Shown: in pieces, positions 22,201 to 32,058 of the stretch
Numbering within the stretch: position 1 is the first letter of the stretch
Layout of the letters: each line of letters opens with the position of its first letter
Origin: Hsuehochloa calcarea
Lineage: Eukaryota > Streptophyta > Magnoliopsida > Poales > Poaceae
Assembly (NCBI GenBank): GCA_036346395.1
Contig: CM070594.1
Location: 28,057,385 to 28,121,384, forward strand
Direction: 5' to 3'
Length of the DNA: 64,000 nt
The notes under the pieces: model-generated
What the model saw: only the letters and a program-made list of their open reading frames with translations
Databases searched by the model: none
What the model was told of the DNA's origin: nothing
Program-made: the position numbers and the translations under genes

Positions 22201-22557
22201 AACCATTGCCTCACCATATGTTATCTCAGTGCCCACAGACATGATAGTGATGTCTGGAGTTAGCATAGGCTTCTCTTTCCTCAATTCCTTATACAGCGTA
22301 GGTGATCTTCCGGTCGAAAAAACCAGTAGAGAATCCTGACAGTAAACAGACTCCCACAGGGCACCAAACCTAAGCAAGGATAAGTTCTCCGATCATGATG
22401 ATCAACCTGCAAGTTTGAATTAAAAGACATTAACAGGACATACAAGAGGCCGAATTAGCTCTAGGAAAATGCAAGGCATGAGCTGAAAGACACACACCAT
22501 TGTATGGTCGAGATCTGAAACAATCATAAGACGTGCAGAACCATTGAGCTTATCCAT
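9957..22557 (-). CDS. SPP1: Sucrose-phosphate phosphatase (SPP), eight coding exons
   Basis: SPP removes phosphate from sucrose-6-phosphate, the last step of sucrose synthesis in the cytosol, working after sucrose-phosphate synthase. Coding exons on the minus strand: 22557-22498, 22406-22108, 22007-21906, 21791-21597, 21504-21217, 20929-20743, 10228-10182 and 10046-9957. All junctions keep phase. The product would be 422 residues, the usual plant length. Exon 1 carries the HAD-phosphatase nucleophile motif DLDHT (D15, D17). Exon 2 has the STGRSPT motif II, and exon 4 the CGDSGND metal-binding motif. Exons 5-8 form the plant C-terminal domain. Oddities: exon 2 is 299 bases where 300 are needed, so one base is missing near 22390. 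The intron after exon 2 starts with GC. The intron after exon 6 is 10.5 kb and full of transposons. Frame decay or assembly error is unresolved. Confidence 0.93.
10229..10787 (-). other. SPP intron 6, 3' part
   Basis: This is AT-rich intron sequence with no gene. At about 10530-10630 there is a short GC-rich patch with a run of C and the word 'gacccaggggtcgatctggg', capable of local pairing, of unknown origin. Confidence 0.5.
10788..11990 (+). mobile_element. Ty3-gypsy remnant: 3' coding end and LTR
   Basis: A plus-strand ORF (10788-11282) contains VGPPTRARAKLLNQQVLLFL and a low-complexity S/N/D-rich tail. The 'GP-TRARAK-LNQQV' motif resembles a conserved stretch near the coding end of several plant gypsy polyproteins. 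Beyond the stop, 11290-11990 looks like an LTR, with a TATA-like ACTATATATTGAGGG near 11530, the run CCCTCATTGTAACC, and 'gttcgatttgggtg' near 11300. I cannot find a partner LTR, so the boundaries are approximate. It lies in the SPP intron, antisense to SPP. Confidence 0.5.
12250..12490. repeat. Diverged duplicate of SPP intron sequence (copy 1)
   Basis: This block aligns with 15370-15600. Shared words include 'ttctggctg'/'ctctggctgg', 'tactttctccaactggatga' and its variant, 'atttgcaaaa...atataagga', and 'catatcgagtaaag'. The two copies flank the gag-only copia, yet they are too diverged to be part of that insertion. They look like an older local duplication of the intron. Confidence 0.6.
12496..13050 (+). 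repeat. 5' LTR of gag-only copia
   Basis: 555 bases, preceded by target duplication CTCTT and followed two bases later by the primer site. It is 28 bases shorter than the 3' LTR, mostly by one- and two-base losses. Confidence 0.92.
12699..14003. repeat. Long palindrome inside the gag-only copia
   Basis: The left arm (12699-13290) is the 3' part of the LTR, the primer site and the first roughly 75 gag codons on the plus strand. The right arm (about 13373-14003) is the same series on the minus strand: gag start at 13611 down, primer site near 13637-13647, then LTR up to 14003. The unpaired centre is about 80 bases and continues the minus-strand gag (ADKDTAKEAWEAIE). Arms agree over about 600 bases with small gaps. 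A transcript through it would fold into a long hairpin. Confidence 0.88.
13053..13063 (+). other. Primer-binding site of the gag-only copia
   Basis: TGGTATCGAGC two bases after the 5' LTR, matching the initiator tRNA-Met type of copia elements. A second, inverted version lies at about 13637-13647 in the right palindrome arm. Confidence 0.75.
14046..14717 (+). CDS. Gag C-terminal part (UBN2-type with CCHC zinc knuckle)
   Basis: An uninterrupted frame of about 220 codons encodes the copia gag region from AWEAIEKMNVGKDRVKKARL, through RLYMEDSETIAEFSPKLTIM, to a perfect zinc knuckle CYNCGVRGHFASEC (CX2CX4HX4C) near 14580-14622. It ends at a TAG ten bases before the 3' LTR. Gag forms the virus-like particle and binds element RNA. 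The N-terminal third is displaced by the inverted block, so no complete gag can be read. Its open frame is striking beside the decay of other elements here. Confidence 0.8.
   Translation, partial: EAWEAIEKMNVGKDRVKKARLQALKRQFDRLYMEDSETIAEFSPKLTIMVGEMHSLGAKVKDSVVVKFFSAVPNKFLHIVGTIEQWGDVSKMSVAEAIRRLRAYEESLKGRRRNVRASICCSHAHNGSLSLKERRTTTVARSRKVSCGRSGGRGCDDDDCTSSDDDNSERKSNGKKGKCYNCGVRGHFASECRKPKKRRHSSRRPTTSHPSCDEVYVNNASQD
14727..15309 (+). repeat. 3' LTR of gag-only copia
   Basis: 583 bases, about 95 percent like the 5' LTR by eye, followed directly by the second CTCTT. The preceding purine tract AGATTAGGGGAGGCAT is the plus-strand primer site. Confidence 0.92.
15370..15600. repeat. Diverged duplicate of SPP intron sequence (copy 2)
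   Basis: Partner of 12250-12490. Otherwise 15315-15600 is ordinary AT-rich intron with no gene. Confidence 0.6.
15690..17650 (-). pseudogene. Copia pol fragment: integrase tail, reverse transcriptase, RNase H
   Basis: Read from 17650 down. DDPVARRMSITRDITF is the end of integrase. A proline/serine-rich linker (17158-17586) follows, then reverse transcriptase in broken frames at 17064-16240. RT marks are QLDVKNAFLNGELREVYMQ, the YVDD box (LLLYVDDMIID) near 16615, VMSDMGPLRYF, and LSQEKYIQDL. RNase H remnants lie at 16240-15720. Several stops and frame changes mean no protein is made. Confidence 0.85.
17650..20381 (+). repeat. Ty3-gypsy 3' end with long LTR (plus strand)
   Basis: A purine tract (AAGGGGGGTAG, about 17798-17808) is followed by an LTR-like block starting TTTTAACATACCAATTTTTAGGG and ending GGGGTCCCGACA at 20381. 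It resembles the solo LTR at 36576-39490 in its start (TGTAACATCCCAATTTTC), GC-rich middle, the 'aaacctctacaaagtgt...catggacaatg...gatttcacac' stretch near 19690-19770, and identical end. The LTR is therefore about 2.57 kb. The left part of the gypsy element is missing and no target duplication was found. The GC-rich ORF at 18493-18675 is part of the LTR. Confidence 0.72.
20407..20539 (-). repeat. 5' LTR of the minus-strand copia in SPP intron 6
   Basis: 133 bases, TG...CA on the minus strand, containing a (TA)n run at 20513-20536. It lies about 200 bases from SPP exon 6. Confidence 0.65.
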
Positions 22558-22744
22558 TTTATCAACCTGCAAACATGGTTGTGAGCTTGAGGAATTAAGA
22601 TTCCAAGGCAAGATTTTCAGTAAAAACATTAAAAAAAGTACTTGACACTTTTATTTATGCCATTGACATCATTACCAAATTGTGAACTGAGATTTTCACA
22701 AGCAGTCAAAGTAGCAACTGAAAGAGTTCCTAGATAGCATATGG

Positions 22745-23311
22745 AAAAAAATGATATTTTGTAACTTTTCATTACTCCTAAATCCGAATGTCTCCATTTG
22801 AATCAGAATGGTGCAATCGAGCGGATACCGCCGAATATCGCCATCCCGTATCATGTTCTCATTTTTTCTGGTCGGAGTCGATACGATAGTGTCAGATACC
22901 CATTTCTTCATCTCGTATTTGCTTCGTGAGACTTCGGTAGGTCGGTCAGATATTATCTACTTCTTTTGCACCCCTACACAGGACATTAGACAGTATATGT
23001 GCAATCAAAGCGAACACGACGAGACTAATCACGATATATCAAGGAAAACACTCAAGATCTCCCCGCCTTCTCAAATGCAACAATCCATCTATCTATTATC
23101 TCTGCTCCTAAGTGAAGTCGAATAGACTTTCCTTATACCACCTGATATACGGATATATATAGATAGATATTGCTCATCCTGTATCCTATTCCACATTTTT
23201 TCCTCGGAGTCGGAGTCGGACACGGATAGTGCCGGATAACCATTTATCTCTTCCGTATTCATTCCACAAGCTTTCGGTTGGGAATTATCTGCTCCGTTTG
23301 CACCCCTAGTC
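22745..23311 (-). repeat. Two diverged copies of a hAT-like repeat in the SPP 5' UTR intron
   Basis: Block 1 (22760-22976) and block 2 (23165-23311) share order and words on the minus strand: GGGGTGCAAA at the start, 'agataat', 'tatccggcactatc', 'gactccgac' and a final 'gatac.ggat'. The terminal word TAGGGGTGCAAACGG resembles the ends of some rice hAT-type small transposons. I could not identify paired inverted ends or target duplications. Confidence 0.45.
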
Positions 23312-24730
23312 TTGAGACACTTCTTTAGAAACTAGAAAGTAAACATTACACTCAACTTTGTCTAGGCATGCACTCAAGAACACATATCAGATTCTTTTCC
23401 GGTGAGAAAACCTTAGCATATACTAAAATACATTGTCCTCCAATTTTACAAGAAAAATTCCCATCAAAAGCTCAATCAGTACAAAAATAAAATAACAAAG
23501 AAAATTCACTTCAAGTAATTTCTGTCTGTTGATACTGCTAAGGCACTATAGTCAAGGTGATAATATCACAGACTCTAAAATATTATCCCCTATGTTCAGT
23601 TCAGATGGTAGAGGTGTGCCAATGTGTCACTCAATGGGGCTTGAGCCATCCAATCAAAGAGAAAATCACCAAAATGAACAAGGAAATTTAGAATTACAAA
23701 GTTCTCTGAAGAAACTCCGAATATCCAGCCAGCTTTAATCCCAAGCACTGATTTTTGACCGGACAACGCAAAAAGCGGGCTGAACGGATTGAGGCATCTG
23801 AATAGCACGGCCGAGGTTGGACCCAACTTATCAATGGGTGTTGCACTACACCATCCTAGCATCTTCATAGAACTAATAAAGAGAATACTCAATAGTGTTT
23901 TTATTGTCGTCTCTTAGCTATGTCACATCATTAAAATCCTACGTGGAGGAGAAAGGGGGAGGAGAAAGAGTATATGTCATCTCTTCCTGAAGAGACTGTT
24001 GTGTACACAAAACAAGACAAGATAGCGCAAAACAAGACATGATACATTAATATACTCTAGTTAATATGTGAGTCCGTTTATAAAATATAAATATTGGAGA
24101 GTGTGCTAGAGACTATATCTCTAAAGATGATATAGCATATGTTAGAGATAAGGTTATCACTAACTATTGGATATGCCCTAACCTAGCATGATTAATGGAA
24201 TCAAATACGGAGAAATGCGACAACGAAATGATCAGTATTTTAACTATAGCCTCTTGTTTTGTTGGTAACCACAAGAACACCTGACGCGTGTCGATGAGGA
24301 CATGATTCTTGCTCCATTAAATAAAGTTTAATATTTTGTCTTCGGAAAAAATTAAAATTGAATAAGAACACAGACGCCTCTAGTCTCCACAGATAAGCAA
24401 TAATTGCCATCCAATCTCCAAATCTCAGAACAAATGCATAAGCACCGATCGCACACGCATGTCCACGGGACTGAAACCCACCCACAAATTCGCTAATTCA
24501 ATCAGAAATGCGTGGGTTAGCAAAGAAACGCTGGGGCGGGGGAGGGGGGGGGCAAGAATCATCAGAACTAACATCGAGATTTCTGAATTGACAAACAAGA
24601 AACCGCCCCCAAAACAATCAAGAAACCAAGCATAACGCCAGGATGAAATCCTGGTGACAATAGAAGCCCATCTAGAGGGAGCAGGCGGGGGAGAGGAGGG
24701 GTCGGAGGGGACAGGCGGTGTTGCTCTCAC
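23312..24730 (-). other. SPP 5' UTR intron, remainder
   Basis: AT-rich sequence with no supported gene. The intron runs from the GTGAGAGC donor next to 24731 to the acceptor TTGCAG just before the ten bases preceding the ATG (22567). ORFs such as 23596-23892 and 24240-24485 match no family I know. Confidence 0.5.
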
Positions 24731-24985
24731 CTGCGACATGCGTTGGCGGACTGTGGGGTGGCGCGGCGAAGATTGATGGGTGGAGACGGGAGCGTGCGGG
24801 GGGAAGGAGACGGGGTGGGGAGGGAGGTTGGATGGGGGAGTGGGATGGGAGATCCCAATTCGTTGGCGGTTGTTTCGGGAGAGTTAGGCGATATGCTTTT
24901 TCTTTCCTTTCTTTCTGTGTCGCGGTTCCTTCCGCTCTCCTCCCGAATTTCGATGGTGGTGATGCGCCTCGCCGCCCTTCTATCG
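24731..24985 (-). other. SPP first, non-coding exon (5' UTR) and start region
   Basis: On the minus strand a GC- and CT-rich leader ends ...CATGTCGCAG at 24731 followed by GTGAGAGC, a strong donor. This pairs with the acceptor 11 bases upstream of the SPP ATG, giving the 5' UTR intron common in grass genes. The upper limit is approximate and I cannot place the transcription start. ORFs on both strands here (24672-24989, 24718-25183) are by-products of base composition. Confidence 0.5.
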
Positions 24986-24989
24986 GCAC

Positions 24990-25954
24990 ATCAGTTTATG
25001 CCACCCAAGATTCGATGCCACCTAGGGCCCTGGAACAGCGAATACTCGGGCATCTTCGTTGCACCCACGAACTCAGGCATCTGGTTATTTGCAAAAAAAG
25101 CACTATTTTTCAACGAAATAGCAAAAAAATATTTCCGTCTCTCTACAAATGAATTATCAAAATGGCACGTACGCCGCTTTTAAAATACACGGCAGAGGGT
25201 CTATCGCGCCCCTACCGCTCCGTAGGCTACGTAATGACCTCCTATTCAAAGAAGAGCTGCCCGCTACATCACCATCGAGCAAGAGGTGGTCTACCGCGGC
25301 TTACTAAGCGCTAGGTCCACGCGCGGGCCCATCACAGCATTTTGAGTCCGATAAAGGTGTCATTTTTACCAATACGTTCACAGGAGATAGAGCTAATTTT
25401 CTTTTTTTTCCCAAAATCGCGCTAAAATGAGGAAAAAAAAACTCCTTAGACATTAAGCTCTGCACCATCTCCATCCAAGGGATCATAACTAGGCGGGCTA
25501 ACTTTGCAGAGGAGGCTGAGGCAACCGTTCACCTCGAGGGCACCTCAACAAGGACGATGGTGGTTGATGAGGACATGACACCTATGGATATAACTATATT
25601 TGTTATTCGTGTTTTTCAATTACAAGAACACGCATACTTCACTTAAATAATCAGTGAGCTGCTTAGGAGTATCTTTTATATTATATGAACTATATGATAT
25701 TGTCTAATAAATATGTTGTTATTTTTAGGAATAAAAGACGGAGAGTGACTGATTTGCAAAAGTTCAAGTTAGACACGTTCTGGAATCCAATTCGGCCTTC
25801 AGAGACAATATCGGCTTCAAACATGCATAACTTTCACATACAGAGCCCATTTGATGTCCACGAGTACTTGATGGAAAGTTTATGACGAGGCTTTTCCAAC
25901 AGATCCAGCCCCACCTTTAAATTTTTTGGAGCACTTAGAAATCATCAAAAGAAG
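24990..25954. other. SPP upstream region without a supported gene
   Basis: This is presumably the SPP promoter side followed by unidentified sequence. 25190-25340 is a mixed-composition stretch rich in CG. 25740-25890 contains 'cataactttcacatacagagccc', a word of the kind that recurs in several LTRs here, so element B or another LTR may start before 25955. I see no clear gene. Confidence 0.35.
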
Positions 25955-26460
25955 ATGTTGTATCACCTGTTTGAGTCGTGTGCCTTGTAATTCGGATAGA
26001 AACCCTAGGCCCATATTGTTCACACGGTTACTGTTCACACATGAACAGTACCGCCTCCCCTCCCTCTTCCTCTATAAATAGTGGCCGCCACCCTTAGGAT
26101 TTGTTGGATTTTGTTTAATTAAAAGTTAGCTTCATTGCAACTTCGTGTATTGGCTTGTGTTAATTAGACCAACTATAATGTCGCTTCAGAATCCCACTTT
26201 ATTGAGTTCTTCAATCCTATTTACAATTTCAAATTGGTATGTATCTTGTTCTTACTTATTCTTCGATTGCTCGCGGGAATTGAACCTCGTGTTCAGGTCA
26301 ACCGTGTTCTTGGAATGGTTGATAAAGAATAGGAGTATGATTTAGTGATTGCTTGGTGTTCTTGTCGTGATTGATCGTAAGTCCGTGATCGCAAAGTCAT
26401 ACCTCCACAAATCGACGTATCATCCTATCAGAAGATCGGGACACACCCATTGTCTCATCA
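25955..26460 (+). repeat. Left LTR of element B
   Basis: The right end is set by the primer site just after 'gtctcatca'. The stretch 26081-26460 is repeated at 41931-42310. TATA box TATAAATA lies at 26073-26080. The left boundary, TGTTGTATCACC near 25955, is a guess. Confidence 0.6.
26073..26080 (+). promoter_or_regulatory. TATA box in LTR of element B
   Basis: TATAAATA preceded by a CT-rich stretch and followed about 35 bases on by the conserved transcribed part of the LTR. This TATA box is missing from the truncated right LTR. Confidence 0.55.
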
Positions 26461-27574
26461 GGTAGTATCAGATATTACGTTGACCGGCAGGATTTCTTGT
26501 GTCCCTAGTTAGTAGATTGGTTTTTATTTCCCATAGTCCAGAAAAATTACCCTACAAAAGAGTTAATTTTCGCTGTCCAAACCCTGTTTGTGCTTTTCAA
26601 TATGTTATTTTTGGTTTGCTAAATTGAATTTGCATCATTTTAGTTTTGTCTAATTGCTGGTCATATCCTTATTTCTATAAACTCAAAAAAAAAATCCCAC
26701 GTCCAAAACCATCTAGTACACATCAAACCCTAATTTTCATTTTTCGGCCAAAAGACTCTCTTTTCTGCCGCTGCCACAACAAATACCATAAATTTTGTTT
26801 CCTTTGTCCTTTTTGAGTGAAGCCACCGCCATTATATTCATAACTTCATTATCCATCTTCCTGTAAAATTTTGTTTCATTCTAGTCAGGAAGTTAAAAGA
26901 TATCTGCGGTGAAAGTTGACCCAAATTTCTGGTTTGAATCAGCAATAGCTTATAGCCAGATTTTTGTGCGAATTTTTCAGTCGGTTTTCAAAACATGGCC
27001 CCAAAAGAAAATTTGTATAAAACACCGTCAAGAAACACACAAAAAAATCATCAAAAAAGAGGCATCTGACAAAAAGTTACGGCCAAAATACCGACGAATT
27101 GTCTAGTGGGCAGAAATCTTTAGTTTTCATATTTGGGTCAAACCTTGTATTTTTCAATTCTATATTACATTCTATTGAATTATCTTATGTGTACCACTCC
27201 TATACAATGTTATACACTTATTTTAGCATTCTTCCATCCTTGGTTGATCAACAGCATAGACTAAGAGTTATATACGAACTATAATTCAATTTTGTGTAAT
27301 TTCTGAAATTAACTAATTGTAATCCTTTGCTACATATATTAAACCTATCCAAGCTCCTCTTTCTACTAACTAAGCAGATCACGTCAAACTAGCCCTTGCA
27401 ATCACTTTACTCATCATTTGATTCAAGTACCACGAACTATCCACCGGTTGCATCACATGTTTTGCTTGGTAAGAACTTGGTATTAGTTTGAGTGTGAGCA
27501 ACTTTGAGTCTACAAACCCTAGTAGTTGATAGGAACATATACTTATGATTTGTTTTCCTTGTTTTCTACTAACA

Positions 27575-28096
27575 ATGGCAGGTTTGAGAAAGTTGGTAGA
27601 TTACAATGACATCGCAGACAGATTTGAACTCAAAGAGAAACAACTACTGGCATACATCTTATCACTCACTGCTGAGAGTACGTCGCTGGGCTGCTTACTA
27701 TGGGTTACTATGTTGGATAGCTACTTTGAAAGATAAGAACTTGATCCTCATGAGAAGATGGACATGGCAAGAACGGCTCTGATCGGTGATTTTCAACATT
27801 GGTGGTCGAATTTCAAGTACCACTACATGTACACATGGGAGGAGATGAAGAAGAAACTACAACGTCATTTTGAACCTCCACAACCCACGACTGCAAGCCA
27901 GGTAGAACCTAAGGTAACTGAAAATGCTGATACTGTTTTGGCTCCTATTCCATATACAGATATCACCGAGAGGCTTGAAGAGATGAAGGATGATCTAACG
28001 CATCTTATATCATCAGAGGAGAATATTGAGGTATTTATTGTATCTGATGAGGACGATAATGATAAATGTACTGATTTGATACTTGACGAGGATTAA
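27575..28096 (+). pseudogene. Gag region of element B
   Basis: From MAGLRKLVDYNDIADRFELK, with one in-frame stop at about 27734, into MDMARTALIGDFQHWWSNFK and YTWEEMKKKLQRHFEPP. The 'W(W)..F....WEEMKKKLQRHF.PP' pattern is the core of retrotransposon gag proteins. An acidic tail ends at the stop just before element A begins. No zinc knuckle is present. Confidence 0.6.
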
Positions 28097-28775
28097 AACC
28101 CCTATGTATTACTTTAATACATAAAGAGAGATCATACGTCTTCGTGGTCATAACCCCTAAGCCTAACGACCTCACTGGTAGTAAGGATTCCAGAGGTTAC
28201 ATAATAAATACCCTAGTCAGACAAGGTCACATACCTAGTCCCCAACCAATTAACTGCTCGTAAAGCTATGAACTGATATCTGGATCCAAACCCAGGTATA
28301 TCCTTTACCGTGTGATGAATGGAATACATGTTGTATACTTCATACCACGCGACGTTACATAATCCTAAGACACTGACTAATGGTTGAATGTCTCACCGAT
28401 ATTTATCCGCACAACAGTTGATACTTTAATCAACTGCCACCTCCCTCCGACCAGACGCAACGCTTCGCACAGGCATCTTCTCCAGAAACAACTGCCACAT
28501 CTTCGAAAGCTATTTAAAGATGGAGCATGGAAGGATCAAGGGGAGAGAGAGACAAGAGGCTATTGGCATTAGATTCATACTTTTAATCTATTTCAGTAGC
28601 ATAGCCAACATCATACTCAGTGTAACTAGGATTAGTCCTTTGCCTGATCGTAGGCATTCCTTGTAAACAACCAGTTCATAGTAATAAAGAGCGACCTCAT
28701 TCTCTTCCCGGAGATACACATTATTTTCCTCTATTTTTACATATTTTCATAAGATCGACGATTTGATCATCGACA
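28097..28775 (+). repeat. 5' LTR of element A (start uncertain)
   Basis: The end is fixed by the primer site. Its last 195 bases (28566-28760) are repeated at 41734-41923. A TATA-like CTATTTAAAG lies near 28510. The upstream limit is uncertain because the 3' LTR lacks this part. Confidence 0.65.
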
Positions 28776-28870
28776 GATGGCGCCGTCCGTAGAGTAGAAG
28801 TTGCAAATTTTCTGAAGAAATTCTTTGCTCATCAAATCCTCATCTGTTCCTCATAATCGCTCATGCGACT

Positions 28871-30954
28871 ATGGCAGGGAGTTGGGACGAGGAGAACTGG
28901 TTCGACTTGGACGACTACTCCAACCTCAACATGGAGGGATGCATCCTCGCCATGGATGAGAACAGGATGTCGTCGTCATCCTCCTCCGCAGATTTGTATG
29001 TCGCAGACATCAGCGAAATCGAACGGATGGATGAAGATGCACCACCACAAGTGATGCTTCCAGAGGGACATGTCATTCCGACTAGTTCGGAATGTCCAAA
29101 TATCTCTCCAAGCCTGGTCCTTTCGACCGACGAAAAAGGTGACAAAAATTCAGCCCCGCAATCCGAGAATCAGTATACTGTCGATACGATCATGGCTGAT
29201 AGGTATTCACCAACAGCTTCTAAAAATTCCAAGAGCCAACCGACATCTGGTAACGATGTCGATGAAACCCCCACTGGCTATAGGCCAAGTGAGGATGATA
29301 AGACATAGCATACGATCGGCAATTCGCTGGATTAGGCTGAGTCCACCCCAAAGGCCTTAGGAGGTGCCAATTTTCGACCGGTATCAATCGTGGAAACTTC
29401 TGGTAGAGGCACTGGAGGGCTCTCCTCTAGTTACAGTGGAAGCTCTTCAGAAGATCGCTGCTGGAAGCACGAGGTCAATACGATTGGAAATACGGATCAA
29501 AATGTCGTGTGCGGTCCTACATACACTACCTCGCCACCATGTATTGATGGAAATAGCACGGGCAATCAAGCACCAAATGCCAGAGGTAACAGAACTGATA
29601 GACGTCCATCAGTTAATTCGCCTAGTTCTGCCCCACCTAGAGTAATGGGTCGGCGGGATCAAACACAAGGTCGGGGGAAGGTTCAGATCTACGAACACCT
29701 ACAACTACTATGAATCCTCCAAGACCTTCAGTAACGGTACAGAACCTGTAGCGTGTTCAAAGTATTTTAAATAACACTGACTCTGCTCTAGAAGATGCTC
29801 TAGGTTTTGTCCAACTTGTAGGTCAGGTATCAGAGATTCTCTAGCAAACCATGCAGCGTATGGAAGTGTACCGAGAACAAAGGAGCTCACGAAATCAAAC
29901 TATGACTTCATCCCAACGCACTCCTCGAGAGGGCAGATGATCGGGTAGGGGATCAGTCGATACCAAGACCTCCTCGACGATTCCGACCAAGGAGTCACGA
30001 GGGAAGAAGGCTATTTCAAACAATCACTACTCCTCGTCGAGAGGATCAATCGCTTGGCCCTGATGATCCCCGACATTGTCTAGGCCAAGCAGGTGGTCGG
30101 AGGCGTCATCCTAACGTTCACGACCAAATCGGAACACCGGAGCCCCGGTATTCCAATTTGAGAAACTGGTCTCCGACCGATTACAATCCGACACCCTTCC
30201 AAAGAAGACGCAATGAATCAATCACAGGCTGTCGAGCTTTCTCTACAGGGCTCCAGGCTGTATTTGGCCAAACAGGTTCCGACCGACCAACATGGACAAA
30301 TTCAATGCGACCCAGAACCCGTTAGAATTTCTCTAAATCTATGCCACCGCGATCAGAGCTGCTGGTGGTGACGAAAATATGATGGCAAATTATCTACCTA
30401 CGGTACTTGAAGGGTCTGCCCGATCATGATTGCTCAACCAACTGATCGGGTCAATCCATACTTGGGAGCAACTTTGTGACCTCCTGATTGTAAATTTCCA
30501 GGGTACATACCATCACCCTGGAAAGGAGGATGACCTTCATCGAATCCGGCAAGAACCTAATGAGACTCTTCGTCAATACATCAAAAGGTTCAGTCAGGTT
30601 CATAATTCAATACCAGATATCACAAAATCTTCTGTTATTCAAGCTTTCAAGATAGGTCTAAGGAATCGACGGTTTACGGAAGACATCGCTATGAATCATC
30701 CACAAACGACTGTCGAACTTTTTGACATGGCCGACAAATACGCAGCCGCTAGCGAAGCGGTTGAGTGGAGTGAGGCCATTGATCAGAAGGATAAAACCCC
30801 TCGACCTGGCTTGGAAAAGTCAGAAAAGAAACACAAGAAGGCTTTAAGAAGAAGAAACACCGCAAGCCTGATGATAAAGAAGTCCTTGCGGTTCCTGACA
30901 AGTTTACCAAGGGTAAGAAAGATTACACTAGTCGAGGCAAAGCAAAAGTTCTGA
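28871..30954 (+). pseudogene. Gag of element A
   Basis: Begins MAGSWDEENWFDLDDYSN and continues with acidic and serine-rich text to 29308, then in other frames. The conserved retrotransposon gag core lies at 30290-30770, with IGSIHTWEQLCDLLIVNFQG, LRQYIKRFSQVHNSI, VIQAFKIGLRN and VELFDMADKYA. Just beyond, a KKWCPLHQQAGYDLCTC stretch (30975-31030) is the Tat-type zinc-binding remnant. Frame changes at about 29300, 29700 and 30900, plus a TGA directly before MLNQLIGS, break the protein. Confidence 0.8.
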
Positions 30955-31196
30955 TCGATGGATATAAAAAGAATAAAAAGTGGTGTCCACTTCACCAGCA
31001 GGCAGGGTATGACTTGTGCACCTGTCGAGTCTAGCAAAAGAAACTGGAGGATTACTATGCAGGTAAAGGCCCACTCCCCTCGATACATGAACTCGGGGAA
31101 GTAAGTTCCAATAAGAATACCAGGAGCGTCAACATACGGTCGGCATGATTTTTCAGAGGATCCTCCTCGTATGATTAACGACGTCACCTGAAGGCC

Positions 31197-31816
31197 GTGG
31201 AGCGAGAGGTCAATCTTCCAGAGTCTCCGATCGCCATCATGCCATCAAGGTGGTCGGAAACAGTAATCTCTTTCAGCAAAGAAGACTGCTCCATCCCGTC
31301 GGCTCGACCAGGTAGGTTCCCTATTATAGTTGAACCTACTATTAACAATTGCAAAGTTAATCGAGTCTTAATAGACGGAGGTAGTTCTTTAAATATTTTA
31401 TTTACGGGAGCATAGAGGAAATGCAAGTTCCCAAATCTAAGGTAAAACTAGTGAAGTATGCTTTCCACGACATAGTCCCTGGTTCTACTGCAAAACCGAT
31501 AGGGCAGGTGTTCTTACCGGTTACGTTCGGAAGACTTGACAACTTCTGAACAGATAAGGTTTCATTTGATGTGGTCCTTTTCGAAACCACATATAATGGA
31601 ATCCTTGGTCGTCTGGCTCTAGCAAAGTTCCTGATAGTCACGCATTACGGTTATCAGAGTCTAAAGATGCCAGGGCCAAAAGAAGTCATCATGGTTCGAG
31701 GAGATCAAAAAATAGCTTATGCATGTGATCGAAAGTCTTTAGAACTGGTCGATGCACTCCCGACTAGAGAAATTGACTCATCTGCAATTCAGGTCAAGCA
31801 CCTGCATCAAAGATGA
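31197..31816 (+). pseudogene. Aspartic protease region of element A
   Basis: FPIIVEPTINNCKVNRVLID leads into DGGSSLNILF (about 31375-31405), the Tat-type form of the retropepsin active-site motif, which cuts the gag-pol polyprotein. The frame then shifts at 31415 into HDIVPGSTAKPIGQVFLPVTFG-like text. The ORF 31571-31816 continues with FETTYNGILGRLALAKF, the usual bridge towards reverse transcriptase. The active-site aspartate is intact, but the frame is broken at least twice. Confidence 0.78.
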
Positions 31817-32058
31817 CACCAAAACCATCCGACCAGACAAAAGAGGTACCACTCGACAAAGGCATTTCTCTGGAAAACGCCAAGTCGCCACATGGGTCAG
31901 GAAACACTAACGTGTTTATCCCAAAGGTGCTGGTCGGAGAAGGGCTCAACCTCAAATTGGAAGAGTCGCTCGTCTCCTTCCTCCGAGCAAACCAGGATGT
32001 ATTCACCGCAGCATCCCAGATGCCCGAATCCCCAGGAGGTGATCGAGCACAAAGCTAA

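Noticed and set aside
24672..25183. ORFs overlapping the SPP leader (24672-24989, 24718-25152, 24743-25183)
   Set aside because: GC-rich 5' UTR sequence open in several frames. The donor at 24730 and the known SPP start argue for a non-coding exon.
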